In this document: positions 46,301 to 56,066 of the stretch, one piece after another
Position numbering within the stretch: position 1 is the first letter of the stretch
How the letters are laid out: each line of letters opens with the position of its first letter
NCBI RefSeq assembly: GCF_003711515.1
Contig: NW_021167089.1
Span: 907,799-971,798, forward strand
DNA length: 64,000 nucleotides
Origin: Sodiomyces alkalinus F11
Taxonomy: Eukaryota > Ascomycota > Sordariomycetes > Glomerellales > Plectosphaerellaceae
Reading direction: 5' to 3'
Program-made: the position numbers and the translations under genes
Notes under the pieces: model-generated
Databases searched by the model: none
Seen by the model: the letters and a program-made list of their open reading frames with translations, nothing else
Told to the model about the DNA's origin: nothing

Positions 46301-48855
46301 TACAGGACTTCTTCAAACTCAGCGAGCCTTACGAGGAGATGTACGACAGGTCGAAAGTACCCAGGATGCCCTGGCATGACATCGGAATGCAAGTGGTTGG
46401 CCAGCCGGCCAGAGACCTGACCCGGCATTTCGTCCAGCGGTGGAACTACATTCGGAGAGGCCGCACGACCACACGTCCACTTCCGTTCCTGCTGCCGCCA
46501 CCCGAGGTGAAGTCGGGCGAAATGGAGAGCCTGGGACTGAATGGTACATGTGAAGTCCAGATCTTGCGGTCGGCCGGCAATTGGTCGCTGGGCCTCGACG
46601 AGCCGGAATACAGTATTCAGAACGCCTACATCAAGTTGATCGAGGACTCGGAGCACCTCGTCTACATGGAGAATCAGTTCTTCATTACCAGCACCGAGGT
46701 CATGAATACCCAGATCGTCAACCGCATCGGCGACGCCCTTGTCCAACGCATTATCCGCGCCCACGAAAAGGATGAGGACTGGAAAGCCTACATCCTCATC
46801 CCCCTGATGCCCGGGTTTCAGAACAGCGTCGACGAGCAAGAGGGCACAAGCGTTCGGCTGATCCTTCAGTGTCAGTATTACAGCATCTGCCGCGGCGAGA
46901 ACTCCATATTTGGTCGCCTTCGAGCCATGGGTATCGAGCCGGAGGACTACATCCAGTTCTACAGCTTGCGCCAGTGGGGTAAGATGAGCAATGGGAGTTT
47001 GGTGACGGAACAGCTTTACATCCACGCAAAGTGCATCATCGTGGACGACCGCGTGGCCCTCATCGGTTCTGCCAACATCAACGAACGGTCAATGCGGGGC
47101 GACCGAGACTCCGAGCTGGCGGCTGTTGTTCGAGACACCGACATGATCTGGTCGACCATGGCTGGCAAACCGTACCGTGTGGGCCGATTTGCACATACCC
47201 TGCGTCTACGGCTTATGCGCGAGCACCTCGGCCTGGATGTGGACGAGATTTTGGAAGAGGAGAGGCAAGCCGAGCTTGACAGGGAGGCCGAATACCAAGC
47301 CGAGATGGAAGAGATCTACCGAGACGGCCATGCCGAACGCGGCAGTCCCTCTGCAGCTGGTCCCAGCGACTTGGAGCCGTCGGCGACAACGCCCATTCAA
47401 CGCCGACCATTATCACGAACCCGCAGCGTTAACTACGACGCGGAGGCGCCGCTGGCAGAGGTTGACGGCTCCGATGGAGAGCGAAAAGAAGCAGACCCTC
47501 GTGTGACCAATAACTCCAAGCATGCCCTGGAGGTTGAGGGGTACGGCCCAGACCATTGGAAAGCAGCTCAGAAAGCAGGACTCGACGTGGGACGCGACTC
47601 GATCATCATCAACAACCGAGAGGTCCTCGTGCACGACATCCATGCAGAGGGTAAGGGGACGCTCGAGTCTCCGAAGAGACCGCGTGAGCGGCGGGCCTCC
47701 CCGGTGGCCCGTACCGGAGATGAAGATCACGAGTCTGTTCACGACAAACTGCCACCCATGCCACCCCTCGATCGACGCACCACAGATCAGCTTGGGCTTC
47801 CTCGTCTCAGTCAACTCCCCAAGCTGCCCAATGCCGACGATACAGATATCGGAGGACCGCCTGTACAGTTTGATGCCACCGGAAGGCCCATTAACGACTT
47901 GCCGCACCCTCGAGTGGCGGACATTAGGCCAGCTCACATTGATAAGAACTGCATGCGTGATCCTGTAAACAGCTCCTTCATGGATGAAATTTGGAACCGG
48001 GTTGCTGAAAACAACACCAAGATCATGCGTCGGGTGTTCCGCTGCATGCCGGATTCGGAGGTACTCACCTGGACCGACTACCGCGACTATGACGCCTATT
48101 CTGCTCGCTTCAGGGCGAGCATGGAGGGGAAGAAATTCGACGAACCGAATGTCGCACCTCACGCGGACGGGCCCCCGTCCTCTGCCGGAGGTGGCGGGGC
48201 TGGTATGAGTATCGCAGGGCCTGGCGCTATGACCAAGACGGTGACTGAGAAGGCAGGAGAGAAGACACACGCCGCCAAAGTGTTGGAGCACCTACATGTT
48301 CCCAAGACAGCAGCTCAGACGGCGGGACGCGAGTCGGAGATGGATGAGAAGGCGGCCCTGGGCCATACCAGCAGCCACGAGAACGAGAAGACGCGATGTG
48401 TCTCGAGTCTCAGCATTGATCCGGAAAAGGCAGCCGGACAGCCGGACCCGATGGAGGCACCGTCCCCGGCGCTTCCGGCGGGCGAAGTCCCCTTCCCGTC
48501 GCTCGAAGGTGCGGAACTGTCCGCTTCAGGAACCGTTGGTTCGTCCCCCGAGAAGGCCAAGGACCGGCACGCTACGTTCTCGCCCACGGAACAGGAGCCC
48601 CGTACGAGAGACAGGAGCACGTCGGGTCAACAGGCGCAGGCGTACGGGTCGATAAGACGGCGGCGACGGGCCACTACCAAAGGCAGTCGGCGCGGTGGCC
48701 CTCCCGAGGACATTTTGCCGGCTGAGGAGGCGGAGGAACTTCTCAGCATGGTCCAGGGGAACTTGGTAAAGTTCCCTTACGACTGGCTGTTGACGGAGGA
48801 GCAGAACGGGAACTGGGGCTTCCAGGTGGATGGTGTCGCCCCGTTGCAAATATAG
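43357..48855 (+). CDS. SPO14: Phospholipase D (Spo14/PLD1 type)
   Basis: Hydrolyses phosphatidylcholine to phosphatidic acid and choline at membranes. A single uninterrupted exon of 1,832 residues. Residues 1-370 are a disordered Ser/Pro-rich extension with a KKKKKR basic patch near 240. A PX domain spans about 430-530 and a PH-like region about 600-790 (FRRVLTPKKVIARHSRKWFLVRSSYIV). The two catalytic HKD motifs are intact: HEKLCVID from residue 919 and HAKCIIVDDRVALIGSANINER from residue 1223, together with the PLD-conserved VYMENQFFI. The C-terminal 500 residues are polar with a conserved-looking end (VQGNLVKFPYDWLL). The first in-frame ATG of the long frame was taken as start. It is longer than most family members because of both tails. 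Confidence 0.96.
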   Translation: MRDQPRRDESISPGSTGVRPEPPSISSQFGSPTNPPDLTNEVDGIPEPNSYPTPPEIPATVEETQEALDYMNGGAPHRHHSPLSTDGTRPPIHSVAWPAPGDVADKSEQATMEQDNGDNAEMASPLGRRSVQFARADVVLDPPLNHSRNPSWDDAGKSLSSAFMSKLKQITGTGGLQTPRGSDAATPNDTGGQSLSNSPTVARAGWRIPGTLHEEGSDADADAEETADEGAVADPNKVKKKKKRMMRRPRRQLASAPSTPDIRHTDPDGVMSQGRFGFRRRLSMPDDTEHQHGVSEGEGRDQLMAPSWMRGASWMGSASRFPRDGSRDTGSPSTRGPGHTRRITVFGGGGVSDGDAMTPRRTFFGGDRATTFGAHKWKQVKNTLKLLRQKKEDRFDFAKSAELMAELRAGAPAALMLASMIQRDEHGNKRIPVLLEQVRLRVRDSAPEPDDDSERHWVFTMDLEYGSGPSRMKWTVIRTVRDIYNLHVRYKFAMSNDKYFHGRADVGSRPKQPKFPWAAFPYLRGARFKGDSEEDDGASTPGEEAPESHRGQRAAGDETADETDGRPHNPRKKSRLEMFGMRRRSTGFTDPGEASALENRAEMMQSRRRYVERQRRVLEKYMQDMIRWLMFRADSNRLCKFLELSALGVRLAAEGSYHGKECYLHIQSSKGLDFRRVLTPKKVIARHSRKWFLVRSSYIVCVESPENMLVYDVYLVDPKFRIVSKKSTLKQIGSKDKKKVDLTKDPAPDKHHTVTLHTSERKVKLFSRNQSVMRQFEDSIAEMLKQTAWHYPNRFDSFAPVRQGVFAQWLVDGRDYMWNVSRAISMARDVIYIHDWWLSPELYMRRPPAISQKWRLDRLLQRKAREGVKVFIIVYRNVEAAIPIDSEYTKHSLLNLHPNIFVQRSPNQFKKNQFFFAHHEKLCVIDHDIAFVGGIDLCFGRWDCPQHPCIDDKPTGFEQSEHPKDAQHCQLFPGKDYSNPRVQDFFKLSEPYEEMYDRSKVPRMPWHDIGMQVVGQPARDLTRHFVQRWNYIRRGRTTTRPLPFLLPPPEVKSGEMESLGLNGTCEVQILRSAGNWSLGLDEPEYSIQNAYIKLIEDSEHLVYMENQFFITSTEVMNTQIVNRIGDALVQRIIRAHEKDEDWKAYILIPLMPGFQNSVDEQEGTSVRLILQCQYYSICRGENSIFGRLRAMGIEPEDYIQFYSLRQWGKMSNGSLVTEQLYIHAKCIIVDDRVALIGSANINERSMRGDRDSELAAVVRDTDMIWSTMAGKPYRVGRFAHTLRLRLMREHLGLDVDEILEEERQAELDREAEYQAEMEEIYRDGHAERGSPSAAGPSDLEPSATTPIQRRPLSRTRSVNYDAEAPLAEVDGSDGERKEADPRVTNNSKHALEVEGYGPDHWKAAQKAGLDVGRDSIIINNREVLVHDIHAEGKGTLESPKRPRERRASPVARTGDEDHESVHDKLPPMPPLDRRTTDQLGLPRLSQLPKLPNADDTDIGGPPVQFDATGRPINDLPHPRVADIRPAHIDKNCMRDPVNSSFMDEIWNRVAENNTKIMRRVFRCMPDSEVLTWTDYRDYDAYSARFRASMEGKKFDEPNVAPHADGPPSSAGGGGAGMSIAGPGAMTKTVTEKAGEKTHAAKVLEHLHVPKTAAQTAGRESEMDEKAALGHTSSHENEKTRCVSSLSIDPEKAAGQPDPMEAPSPALPAGEVPFPSLEGAELSASGTVGSSPEKAKDRHATFSPTEQEPRTRDRSTSGQQAQAYGSIRRRRRATTKGSRRGGPPEDILPAEEAEELLSMVQGNLVKFPYDWLLTEEQNGNWGFQVDGVAPLQI

Positions 48856-49190
48856 TAAGTCTTAGATGCCTCCCCTCGACTCCTTCGATACTAACGACCT
48901 GCTAGCAACTAATTAAACCCGAGTGGTTTCCTCTTTACTTCGCTGGTTCTAGTGCATTGGACTTTTGGGTTGGCACGGCGCACTCCATACATCTGGTTAG
49001 GTTGGCTGGAAGTCGGCGGTGCTGAAGGGGTCATCCCTATGGCTACTCCTTTGCGATCGTTTCCTAGATGTCGTCTTCCCAATTAGGTTTTGGTTGCAGG
49101 TCTATGGCGCGCATCCTTTCCTATGTATACACCGCCCTGCTAAAGTTCGTTCCCTCTGTTGTACAATACATCTATAATACAGCTTTACTT
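48856..49190. other. Short convergent intergenic region
   Basis: 335 bases that must carry the 3' ends of PLD (plus) and COQ7 (minus). Nothing was recognised. Confidence 0.5.
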
Positions 49191-50037
49191 TTACACCTTT
49201 TCACTCACCCAGATGGCGCCTCGACATCCAGCACGGATGACACCTGTCAGCAACCAATGGGGCTCGGCTTTCTGTGCGTCGTGTTCCACGGCATGATCGA
49301 GATGCTCCAGCTCCTCGTCCCGTATCCTCCTCAGCGTGCTAATCAGGTCGCGAAGCTCGGGGCCGACCTCATAGCCGTCTGCCTCCCACTCGGCGACCAT
49401 CTCGAGCAAGGTGCGAATCTGCTCGTTGTAGTGGTCGCCGATCTCGGTCTCTACGGCCTCGGTGCAGGCCATGGCGGCTTCGCGGCCCATGAGCGCCGTG
49501 CCCCAGCCCAATCCGGTGGCGAGGACCTGCCATAGCGGGTACAGGGCGGTCGGTCGTACGCGGTGCTTCGCGATGAGGGCGTTGAAGGTGTCGAGGTGTC
49601 CGGCTTCCTGGTCGTACATGTGCTTCATGAGGGGGCGTAGGTGAGGGTGGCGCGCTACGACGACAGGTGTCTGGGCCGTGTAGATGAGGGTCGCGGCGAG
49701 CTCGCCGGCTTGGTTCACTCGGAGCTGCGGCGCCAGTCATAGTCAGGAACGAGGACCGGGCCGGAAAGGTCTCCTAAAGGAAGGGAGGCAGAGGGGGAAG
49801 GGTCAGATGGGTGCATACAGCTGAGGATAGGAAGTCTCGTTGCTCCTTCGTCAGGGGCTTCCGCTTTCCGGGAGGCGGGTGCTGGGTGCTTCTTGTCTCT
49901 GTGGTGGCGGCATTGGTCTTCGAACTAGTTGACAGTTGTCGTCGAGAAGAAGTTGGAAGCATCCGAGATGTGAGGTCGCGGACGGGAAGTCTGGGGACCA
50001 TATTGTGCGACCGAAGGAGGCACCTTGCGGAAGACAT
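49191..50037 (-). CDS. COQ7: COQ7/CLK-1 demethoxyubiquinone hydroxylase
   Basis: Di-iron hydroxylase of ubiquinone biosynthesis at the inner mitochondrial membrane. Exons on the minus strand are 49819-50037 and 49191-49724 (GTATGC...CAG), giving 250 residues. The first exon is rich in Arg, Ser and Thr with almost no acid, fitting a mitochondrial presequence, and ends TKEQRDFLSSA. Exon 2 begins LRVNQAGELAATLIYTAQ and carries the iron-binding glutamate/histidine motifs: NQAGELAA, YDQEAGHLDTFN, AVETEIGDHYNEQ and DEELEHLDHAVEHD. The first E and the two ExxH-type pairs are intact. RTF1 is divergent, 750 bp away. Confidence 0.96.
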
Positions 50038-50786
50038 TTCTCTGTATCTGCACGCAATAATGAGGTTTAGACTGCAGAATGGAGAACGGAGACGGTAAGG
50101 CGTGCTCGTAACGAACGGCTGAATTTGTTGAAGTTGCGCCAGAGTCGAGTTTCAGAGCATCTCGTCTTCACCAAACGCGGTGCATCAAAAGAAGGACGGA
50201 CATCGAGCGACTAATCAATTATCTTAGGTAATGCGCCACACACTCGAGAAGCGAAGGTACCGAGCCAGACTGGACGGACGGTTCATTGGAATCAAAGTCG
50301 GAGAAAACGTCATCCGACACTCCGGGTACCTCAGTACGTACCTCTTGCGCATCTGGGGATAAGATGACATAATACAGTCCAATCAGGAAGGCGACGCTCC
50401 ATGACCTCCCTACCCCGTACTCCCTACGGCGGCATAACGCATCGCAAAAAAGGTTGGAAGGAGCTGCTCCTTTTGCTCCTGCTACTTCTCAACTTCTAAT
50501 TCTCTCCTTTCCTTTGACCCGCCATTATCATTCCCTCTTCCCCCCCTTAGGAAACGTGATTTCTATTCCGCTTTTATACTTTGACTAAATAACCATTTCC
50601 CCTGATATTTCTAATATCCAGTTGTCTGCGGACGAGCTGAAACTAACCTAAATCCACACTCTGTTCTCTCCTCCATCTACGCGCGGCCGTGTTGGAGCGA
50701 AACCTTTTTCACGGTTGGCCATCGCGCACCGTAAGAGGTAAAAAATCAACTATAATCAGGCCAAACCATCTTCACGACCAATAACC
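50038..50786. other. Divergent promoter of COQ7 and RTF1
   Basis: About 750 bases between two divergent starts. Contains a GGGTACCTCAGTACGTACC motif near 50325-50343 and a C/T-rich tract at about 50465-50550. No gene was recognised. Confidence 0.5.
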
Positions 50787-53083
50787 ATGGCATCGAGTAA
50801 CATTGATGATGAGCTTTTGGCTCTGGCGGGTGGAAATGATTCCTCAGATGAGGACGAAGTCGCGTCAGAGGATGGAAGTAGGGGCATGAGCACCTCCCCA
50901 CCACCGGAGAAGAAGTCAGCTTCAAGGAAGACAAGCGCAAAAAAGTCAAAAAGGCCGACCGATAATGACTTGGAGGAAGAGGAAGGTGAGGCGTAAGTGG
51001 ACGGAACACCCCTGCGCTTTGCTTCTAACCTGCCTTAACAATCACGTTGCTTCCATCTTCACACCCAATTTCTTTCAGCTTCACCATTTGCCCTTGGGCC
51101 GTGCAATTGCTTTGTGCTCCTTCCTTCCAGTCACTTTCCCTCTCGACCCTAGCCTCGTCAGTTGGCTACCGCCCACTATTGTCCCTCTCCCACATCAAAA
51201 CATCACCCATTATTTGCCTATTGTTCTTCCATCGCCTCTATTGACAGAATGGACAGGTTCTCAATGCCTGGTAGCCCGAATTCTATCGGATCTGCGGCTA
51301 TGGACGAATCCGATTCCGAGGCGGAAGAGCAAGGCGCTTCGACCGAACCGGACGAAACAGAAAAATACCCCGTCGATGGCATGTTCGTGAGCATTGAGGA
51401 AAAAGAACACGTCATGAGCCTCAGGGAAGTCGAGCGCGAATCTCTCCTCGCCGACCGGTCCGCCGAAATCGAACGCCAACGCCAGAACCGCATGTTGCGC
51501 CAACTCGTGACCAAGCAGGAGAACGAAGAGAAGAAGATGAAGCTTAAGAAGCGCACTGCCGACGTCGCTGAGCTCGATGACGACTACCGCAAGTCATCTC
51601 GCTCTCGCACCGACACCAAGACGGGCGCCGCCATCGACAGTCTCAGGCGCGCCCGCGCGGAGAAGAACGACCGCGCGCTGGCTCGTGAGGAGAGGAGTCG
51701 CCAGGATCGGCGTTCTCCCCGTGCAGACCGCCGGAGCTCCAGCCGCAGTGTCGCGAGCCGTGATTCGTTCGATCGTCGGCGAGGCTCCGCGTCCCCTGGG
51801 AGGCCGTCTCCGCCACGCGAGCTGCCGCCTCCAGGCATCCGCGATTTCGAGCGTATTCGCGTTGGCAGGAGCCGCTTCGCCCAGTACTGTTTCAACCCCG
51901 GCTTCGACGAAGCCATCACCGGGTGTTATGTTCGGGTTAGTCTTGGGCCTGATCCCAAGACTGGGATTGACGATTACCGGATGGCCAAGATCAAAGGTAT
52001 GTTCCATTTTTTTCCCCGTCTCCCTTTTTTTTTAAAAAAAAATCCTCTTTTCCCCCCTACTTGTCACTACCTCCGACCCACCGATGCTGATACATCCTCT
52101 CCAGGCCTCAGTTCAGGCAGGCCATACGCGATAAATGGCCCCGGAGGTTCCTTCGTCACGGATCAGTACGTTCTCGCTGCCCATGGCAAGGCCGAGAAGC
52201 CATTTGCGTTCATCTTCTGCTCTGACAAAGCATTCACTGAGGTGAGAAGGCCGCAATTCCCTCTATCCCGGATCCCGGGGGATGATCGAGGGCCGTGCCT
52301 AACACTTTTTCACAGCGCGAATTCAACCGCTACGTGGCGACCTTCAAAGTTGAGGGCCTGACGTTGCCCAAGACGGAACAACTCATCCGGAAGATTGACG
52401 ACATCAACAGATTCGTCGAGCGAAGTCTTACTAGTGCCGAGATCGACGAAAAGGTGGAGCGCAAGAAGGCACTACGGGCTAGATTCGACCCCGAACGGCG
52501 TGAACGCATCCGGCGCGAGATAGAAGAGGCGTATGCTCTAGGCAAGACCGAACGAGCAAAGGCTCTCGAGGAGGATCTCGAGGAGCTTCTCACCAACCGT
52601 CTCGCCTTCCGCACTACTCTCAGCCCGCCTAGGACGGTCAGCGGTGGCGGGGCCCAGCAAGACCGCCTGGCCGACATCAACCGCGAGCGCCGCCGCCAGA
52701 ACGCCGCTAATGTTGCGAGGGCGCAGCTCAAGGAGAAGGCCGAGGCGCGCAGGCGCGAGGCGGCCCTGGAGCGGGGCGAACTGATGGAGACGGACTTGTC
52801 ACGGCGCATTCGTACCAAGGCCACGTTTGTGCATGAGAACCGCGAGAAGGAGGCCAGCGAGAGCCAGCAGGCTTCGCGGTCAGAGACGCCGGCTAAGAAG
52901 GGCACGCCCAACTCCTCCTCGACGCCGAAAAAGGAAGCCGACGTCTTGCCTCACCTGGCCAAAGCGCTCAAGAAGGCCCGCATGAGTGAACAGAAGAAGG
53001 GCATTTCGTCCATCCACCGGCCCATCTGCGACGACGATATAATCGGCCAGATTGACCTCGAGCTCGACGTCGAAATTGAGTAA
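50787..53083 (+). CDS. RTF1: RTF1, subunit of the PAF1 transcription elongation complex
   Basis: Nuclear factor that couples RNA polymerase II elongation to histone H2B ubiquitination. Exons are 50787-50992, 51248-51996, 52105-52241 and 52316-53083, giving 619 residues; all introns are GT...AG and in phase. The first 70 residues are acidic/serine-rich (starts MASSNIDDELLALAGG). An acidic linker with GSPNSIGSAAMDESDSE follows, then a Lys/Arg/Glu helix. The Plus3 domain starts about residue 290 at FERIRVGRSRFAQYCFNPGF and runs across introns 2 and 3 through RMAKIKG-LSSGRPYAI and REFNRYVATFKVEGLTLPK. The C-terminal third is a long charged coiled coil (RRERIRREIEEAYALGKTE). The 255-base first intron is the longest in the gene. 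Confidence 0.95.
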
Positions 53084-54025
53084 AATAAGAGAAGGAAGAA
53101 AAATGAAGAAAGATAGACGGGCCAGGTGTAACAGGGGATAATGGGGAGCATCACAGAGCCATTGGGACAAGAAGCACGGGGACTCGGTAGCCTGTTCTGA
53201 GCGAAAACATTGCCGCGATTTTGTGGCTGTTGACATTGTGATGACGCTGGCGGGGTCATGCATACATTAAGACGGTATCGTGAGACTTTGAGATCGCCAA
53301 TCATTTAGTCGTGACTGCCACACTTTGTCCATCTAGGTACAAATCTGACCTTCTCCATGTTAGGTACCTTACCTTAGTTAGCAGGGATTGGGCCGCCTGA
53401 TCGAACAGTCCTAGCAGTACCTGTGTCCCTGGGTAAGGTGCCTACCTACCTTATACTTCGTATTCTGCGGTTTTCTGCCTGAGTGAGATGTAATTCTAGA
53501 TAAGAACAACTTGTCTGCACGGCACGGCCGACCGGGCAAGGGAAAGTTCCGCTGATCGGACATAGCGGCTTTAAGCGTGCACCGCTGCCGAATCAAAACG
53601 GCGGACGAATGTACTTGTACTGATTTCGGGGGTCCCGCCCGCTTCGGAGGTCCGTTAAAAGCCCCTCCTCCCCACCACCTAACCCAGTACATGTGACAAG
53701 CAACGGCACCAGCACCGAGGGTCAGGACGGAATATTACAGACGTACATACGTCAGGTGTCCGTCCGTGTGGCTACTGCATGTCAGTGTGAGTGTGATCAA
53801 TTCCCCTGAGCCTCTCCCCCACTCCTTTCACTTCAATTCCTCCTTCGGTTGTCCCATTCGCCTTCCTACCGTAGGTCTAGAGCTTGTTTTTGATCTGATA
53901 TTGTCATCATGATTGCTCAGATATTCCCTCATTCTCTCAACTCGCTCCTTTTTGGCGAGGTTCTCGTTCTCTCGTCACCCTCAGTCGCGCCCAGAGCGCG
54001 AGGTTCCTCGCATTTTCCCTCCCAC
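53084..54025. other. Intergenic region, no gene recognised
   Basis: 940 bases between RTF1 and the GDPD gene. It contains TTAGGTACCTTACCTTAG at 53361-53378 and GGTGCCTACCTACCTTATACTTCG near 53436-53459. The C/T-rich segment 53805-53860 is probably promoter or leader. Confidence 0.5.
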
Positions 54026-55358
54026 CATGACGGTCTCCGACACGGATCCGCTTCTGTTGAAGAGGCCTCACCCTCCCATACAGCCAGGCAAAGCTCCCCT
54101 CTCGCCCCTTTTTGACTCGTATTTTTTTCTTCGGTCGTATCTATTCGCCATGACGTTCTGAGCCACTTGCAAGAGTGCAAGCTGCAAAGACCTTCACCGG
54201 CTAATCCCCATAACAGCACCATGGACGAAAGCCCACCTTTCCCCCACCCCAGATGATCCGAAGCGTCGTCTCCCGCAGGCCATTGCCCACCGCGGCTTCA
54301 AGGCCTTGTACCCGGAGAATACCATGGCCGCTTTCACCGCCGCCGTTGCCGCCGGGACCCACGCCATCGAGACCGACCTTCACCTCTCCTCAGACGGCGT
54401 CGTGGTCATCTCACACGACCCGAGCCTGAAACGCTGCTACGGCGTCGACAAGCTCGTCCGCGACTGTTCCTGGCCTATCTCTCTACCCTCCGCACCCTCC
54501 GCAAGCCGCACGAGCCCATCCCCCGATTCGTCCATCTCCTCAACTTCCTGGCCCGACCCGAATATGCCCACGTTTGGCTTCTTCTGGACCTGAAGTTGAC
54601 CAACACCGCCGACGAACTCTTTGCGGCCATGTCCCGCGATCTTGAGGCCGTGTCTCCGCCAAAGGACATGCCCTGGGACAAGCGCGTCGTCATGGGGTGC
54701 TGGAACGTATGTTACCTCTTGGGGGGGGTTTTTTTTTCTCTTTCTTCAGCAGTACCTGAAATTTTCCCCGTCTACTCTCCTTAAATGAAATACTAATAAA
54801 TAGAATCGAATGCGTCCCAATAAATAGCAACCCTTCCTCAACGCTTCGCTCTCAGTCCTACCCACTTACTCAACAGCACACATCTCCTTCTCGCCCCTGG
54901 ACTCATCCCGCTTTCTGCGCGACCCAGCCTACGCCGGTCTCTCCTTCGCCCTCCTCCAGCCCACCCTCGTCGGGCCCTGGGCCAGCCGCTTCCTCCGCGC
55001 CGTCCGCGCCGCCCCGGACGCCCACAGCCGCCAGTTCTTCGTCTGGACCGTCAACGAAGTCGAGTGGATGGACTGGGCCATCCGCACGGGTGTTGACGGC
55101 GTCATCACTGACGACCCGGCGACCTTCCTGCAAGTCCGGAGCCGGTACGAAGTCGACGGTCGAGCGAACGCGACACGGCGGCAACAGGTGACAGACGATA
55201 GCCCAGAATCCTTCCTTGCTGTCGTCCCTCCACCGACGAGCTGGGGGCGCTGGGCGAGGTTGTATCTTCGGGTTGTCACCGTCCAGTTGCTGTTCACCGT
55301 CTTGGCGCCGTTCTTTCTGCGGTCGAAGCGTTTCAAGTTCACCAAGATGGGGAATTGA
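54026..55358 (+). CDS. Glycerophosphodiester phosphodiesterase with an apparent frameshift
   Basis: Hydrolyses glycerophosphodiesters to glycerol-3-phosphate and an alcohol. The catalytic region is clear: QAIAHRGFKALYPENTMAAF (about 54278-54335) and ETDLHLSSDGVVVISHDPSL with the conserved His, Glu and Asp. After W at 54471-54473 the reading frame must slip by one base (G at 54473 used twice) to continue AYLSTLRTLRKPHEPIPRF and VWLLLDLKL. Downstream, an intron at 54707-54827 (GTATGT...TAG) joins VMGCWN to QPFLNASLS, and the frame then runs to the stop. It ends with a hydrophobic segment, perhaps a membrane anchor. The 5' part is uncertain: an ATG at 54026 (MTVSDTDPLL) is likely but no good donor was found before the acceptor at 54216. 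This is either a sequence error or a broken gene. Confidence 0.8.
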
Positions 55359-56066
55359 TTCTGTGTTTTCCGCGCCACCCTGTCGCAAAACGAAGTATAA
55401 TGGCATGGTCTGAATGTTTGTTTGCATTCTCTTTCTCCTTTTTATGCGGTTTTCTTGTCTCTGTCGCACCAGCTTAAGAGACACAGCTATTTTAGCTGGC
55501 ACCCCTATTCACATAGAAAAGACACAAGGGGTTCAATAATGACCACAGGCGTTGAACATACTCGGGCAAAGCCAAGCCTATCGCATTACAGGCATGAGAG
55601 ACCCTGACAAAATGGGTTGAAATCAGTTTCCATCACACGAGACATATCTGGAAGATAAGACCCAATTCGATATGTACAAGCAACAGGCAAGTAAATGTAT
55701 CAAGGACGAAATAGAATCATATAGGTGAACCCTCAAAATAAAGGAGGAATACGTGCCAGGAACTCCCGGTACACGACAACTCACTCCTCCCACTCCATAT
55801 ACAGATAGAACCTGACCTGACCCATTGGCCTTGAGCTTCCGTGCGTGAAAATGCAAAGAAATACTTCGAAAAGCCCCCAAGCTCCGTCATCGCCCAGAGG
55901 TAGCTTTCCTGCCGACCTACCGTCCATTCCCTGTCCTCTCGTGTGATACACGAGACCGATCGTGAGATTCCAAAATTTGTAAAGGTGTCAAGATAGAATT
56001 GCATGTATCGAACGATTGCCGGTAACAAAAGAAAAAAAAAATTAGATAAGCCGCCGGCCTGCTCCG
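55359..56066. other. Convergent intergenic region
   Basis: About 700 bases with the 3' ends of the GDPD gene (plus) and the FacB-like gene (minus). Minus-strand frames at 55623-55880 and 55717-56070 lie in the expected FacB 3' UTR. Nothing else was recognised. Confidence 0.5.

Noticed and set aside
46042..47025. 327-codon minus-strand frame opposite PLD
   Set aside because: Antisense of the catalytic region; the plus strand carries both HKD motifs.
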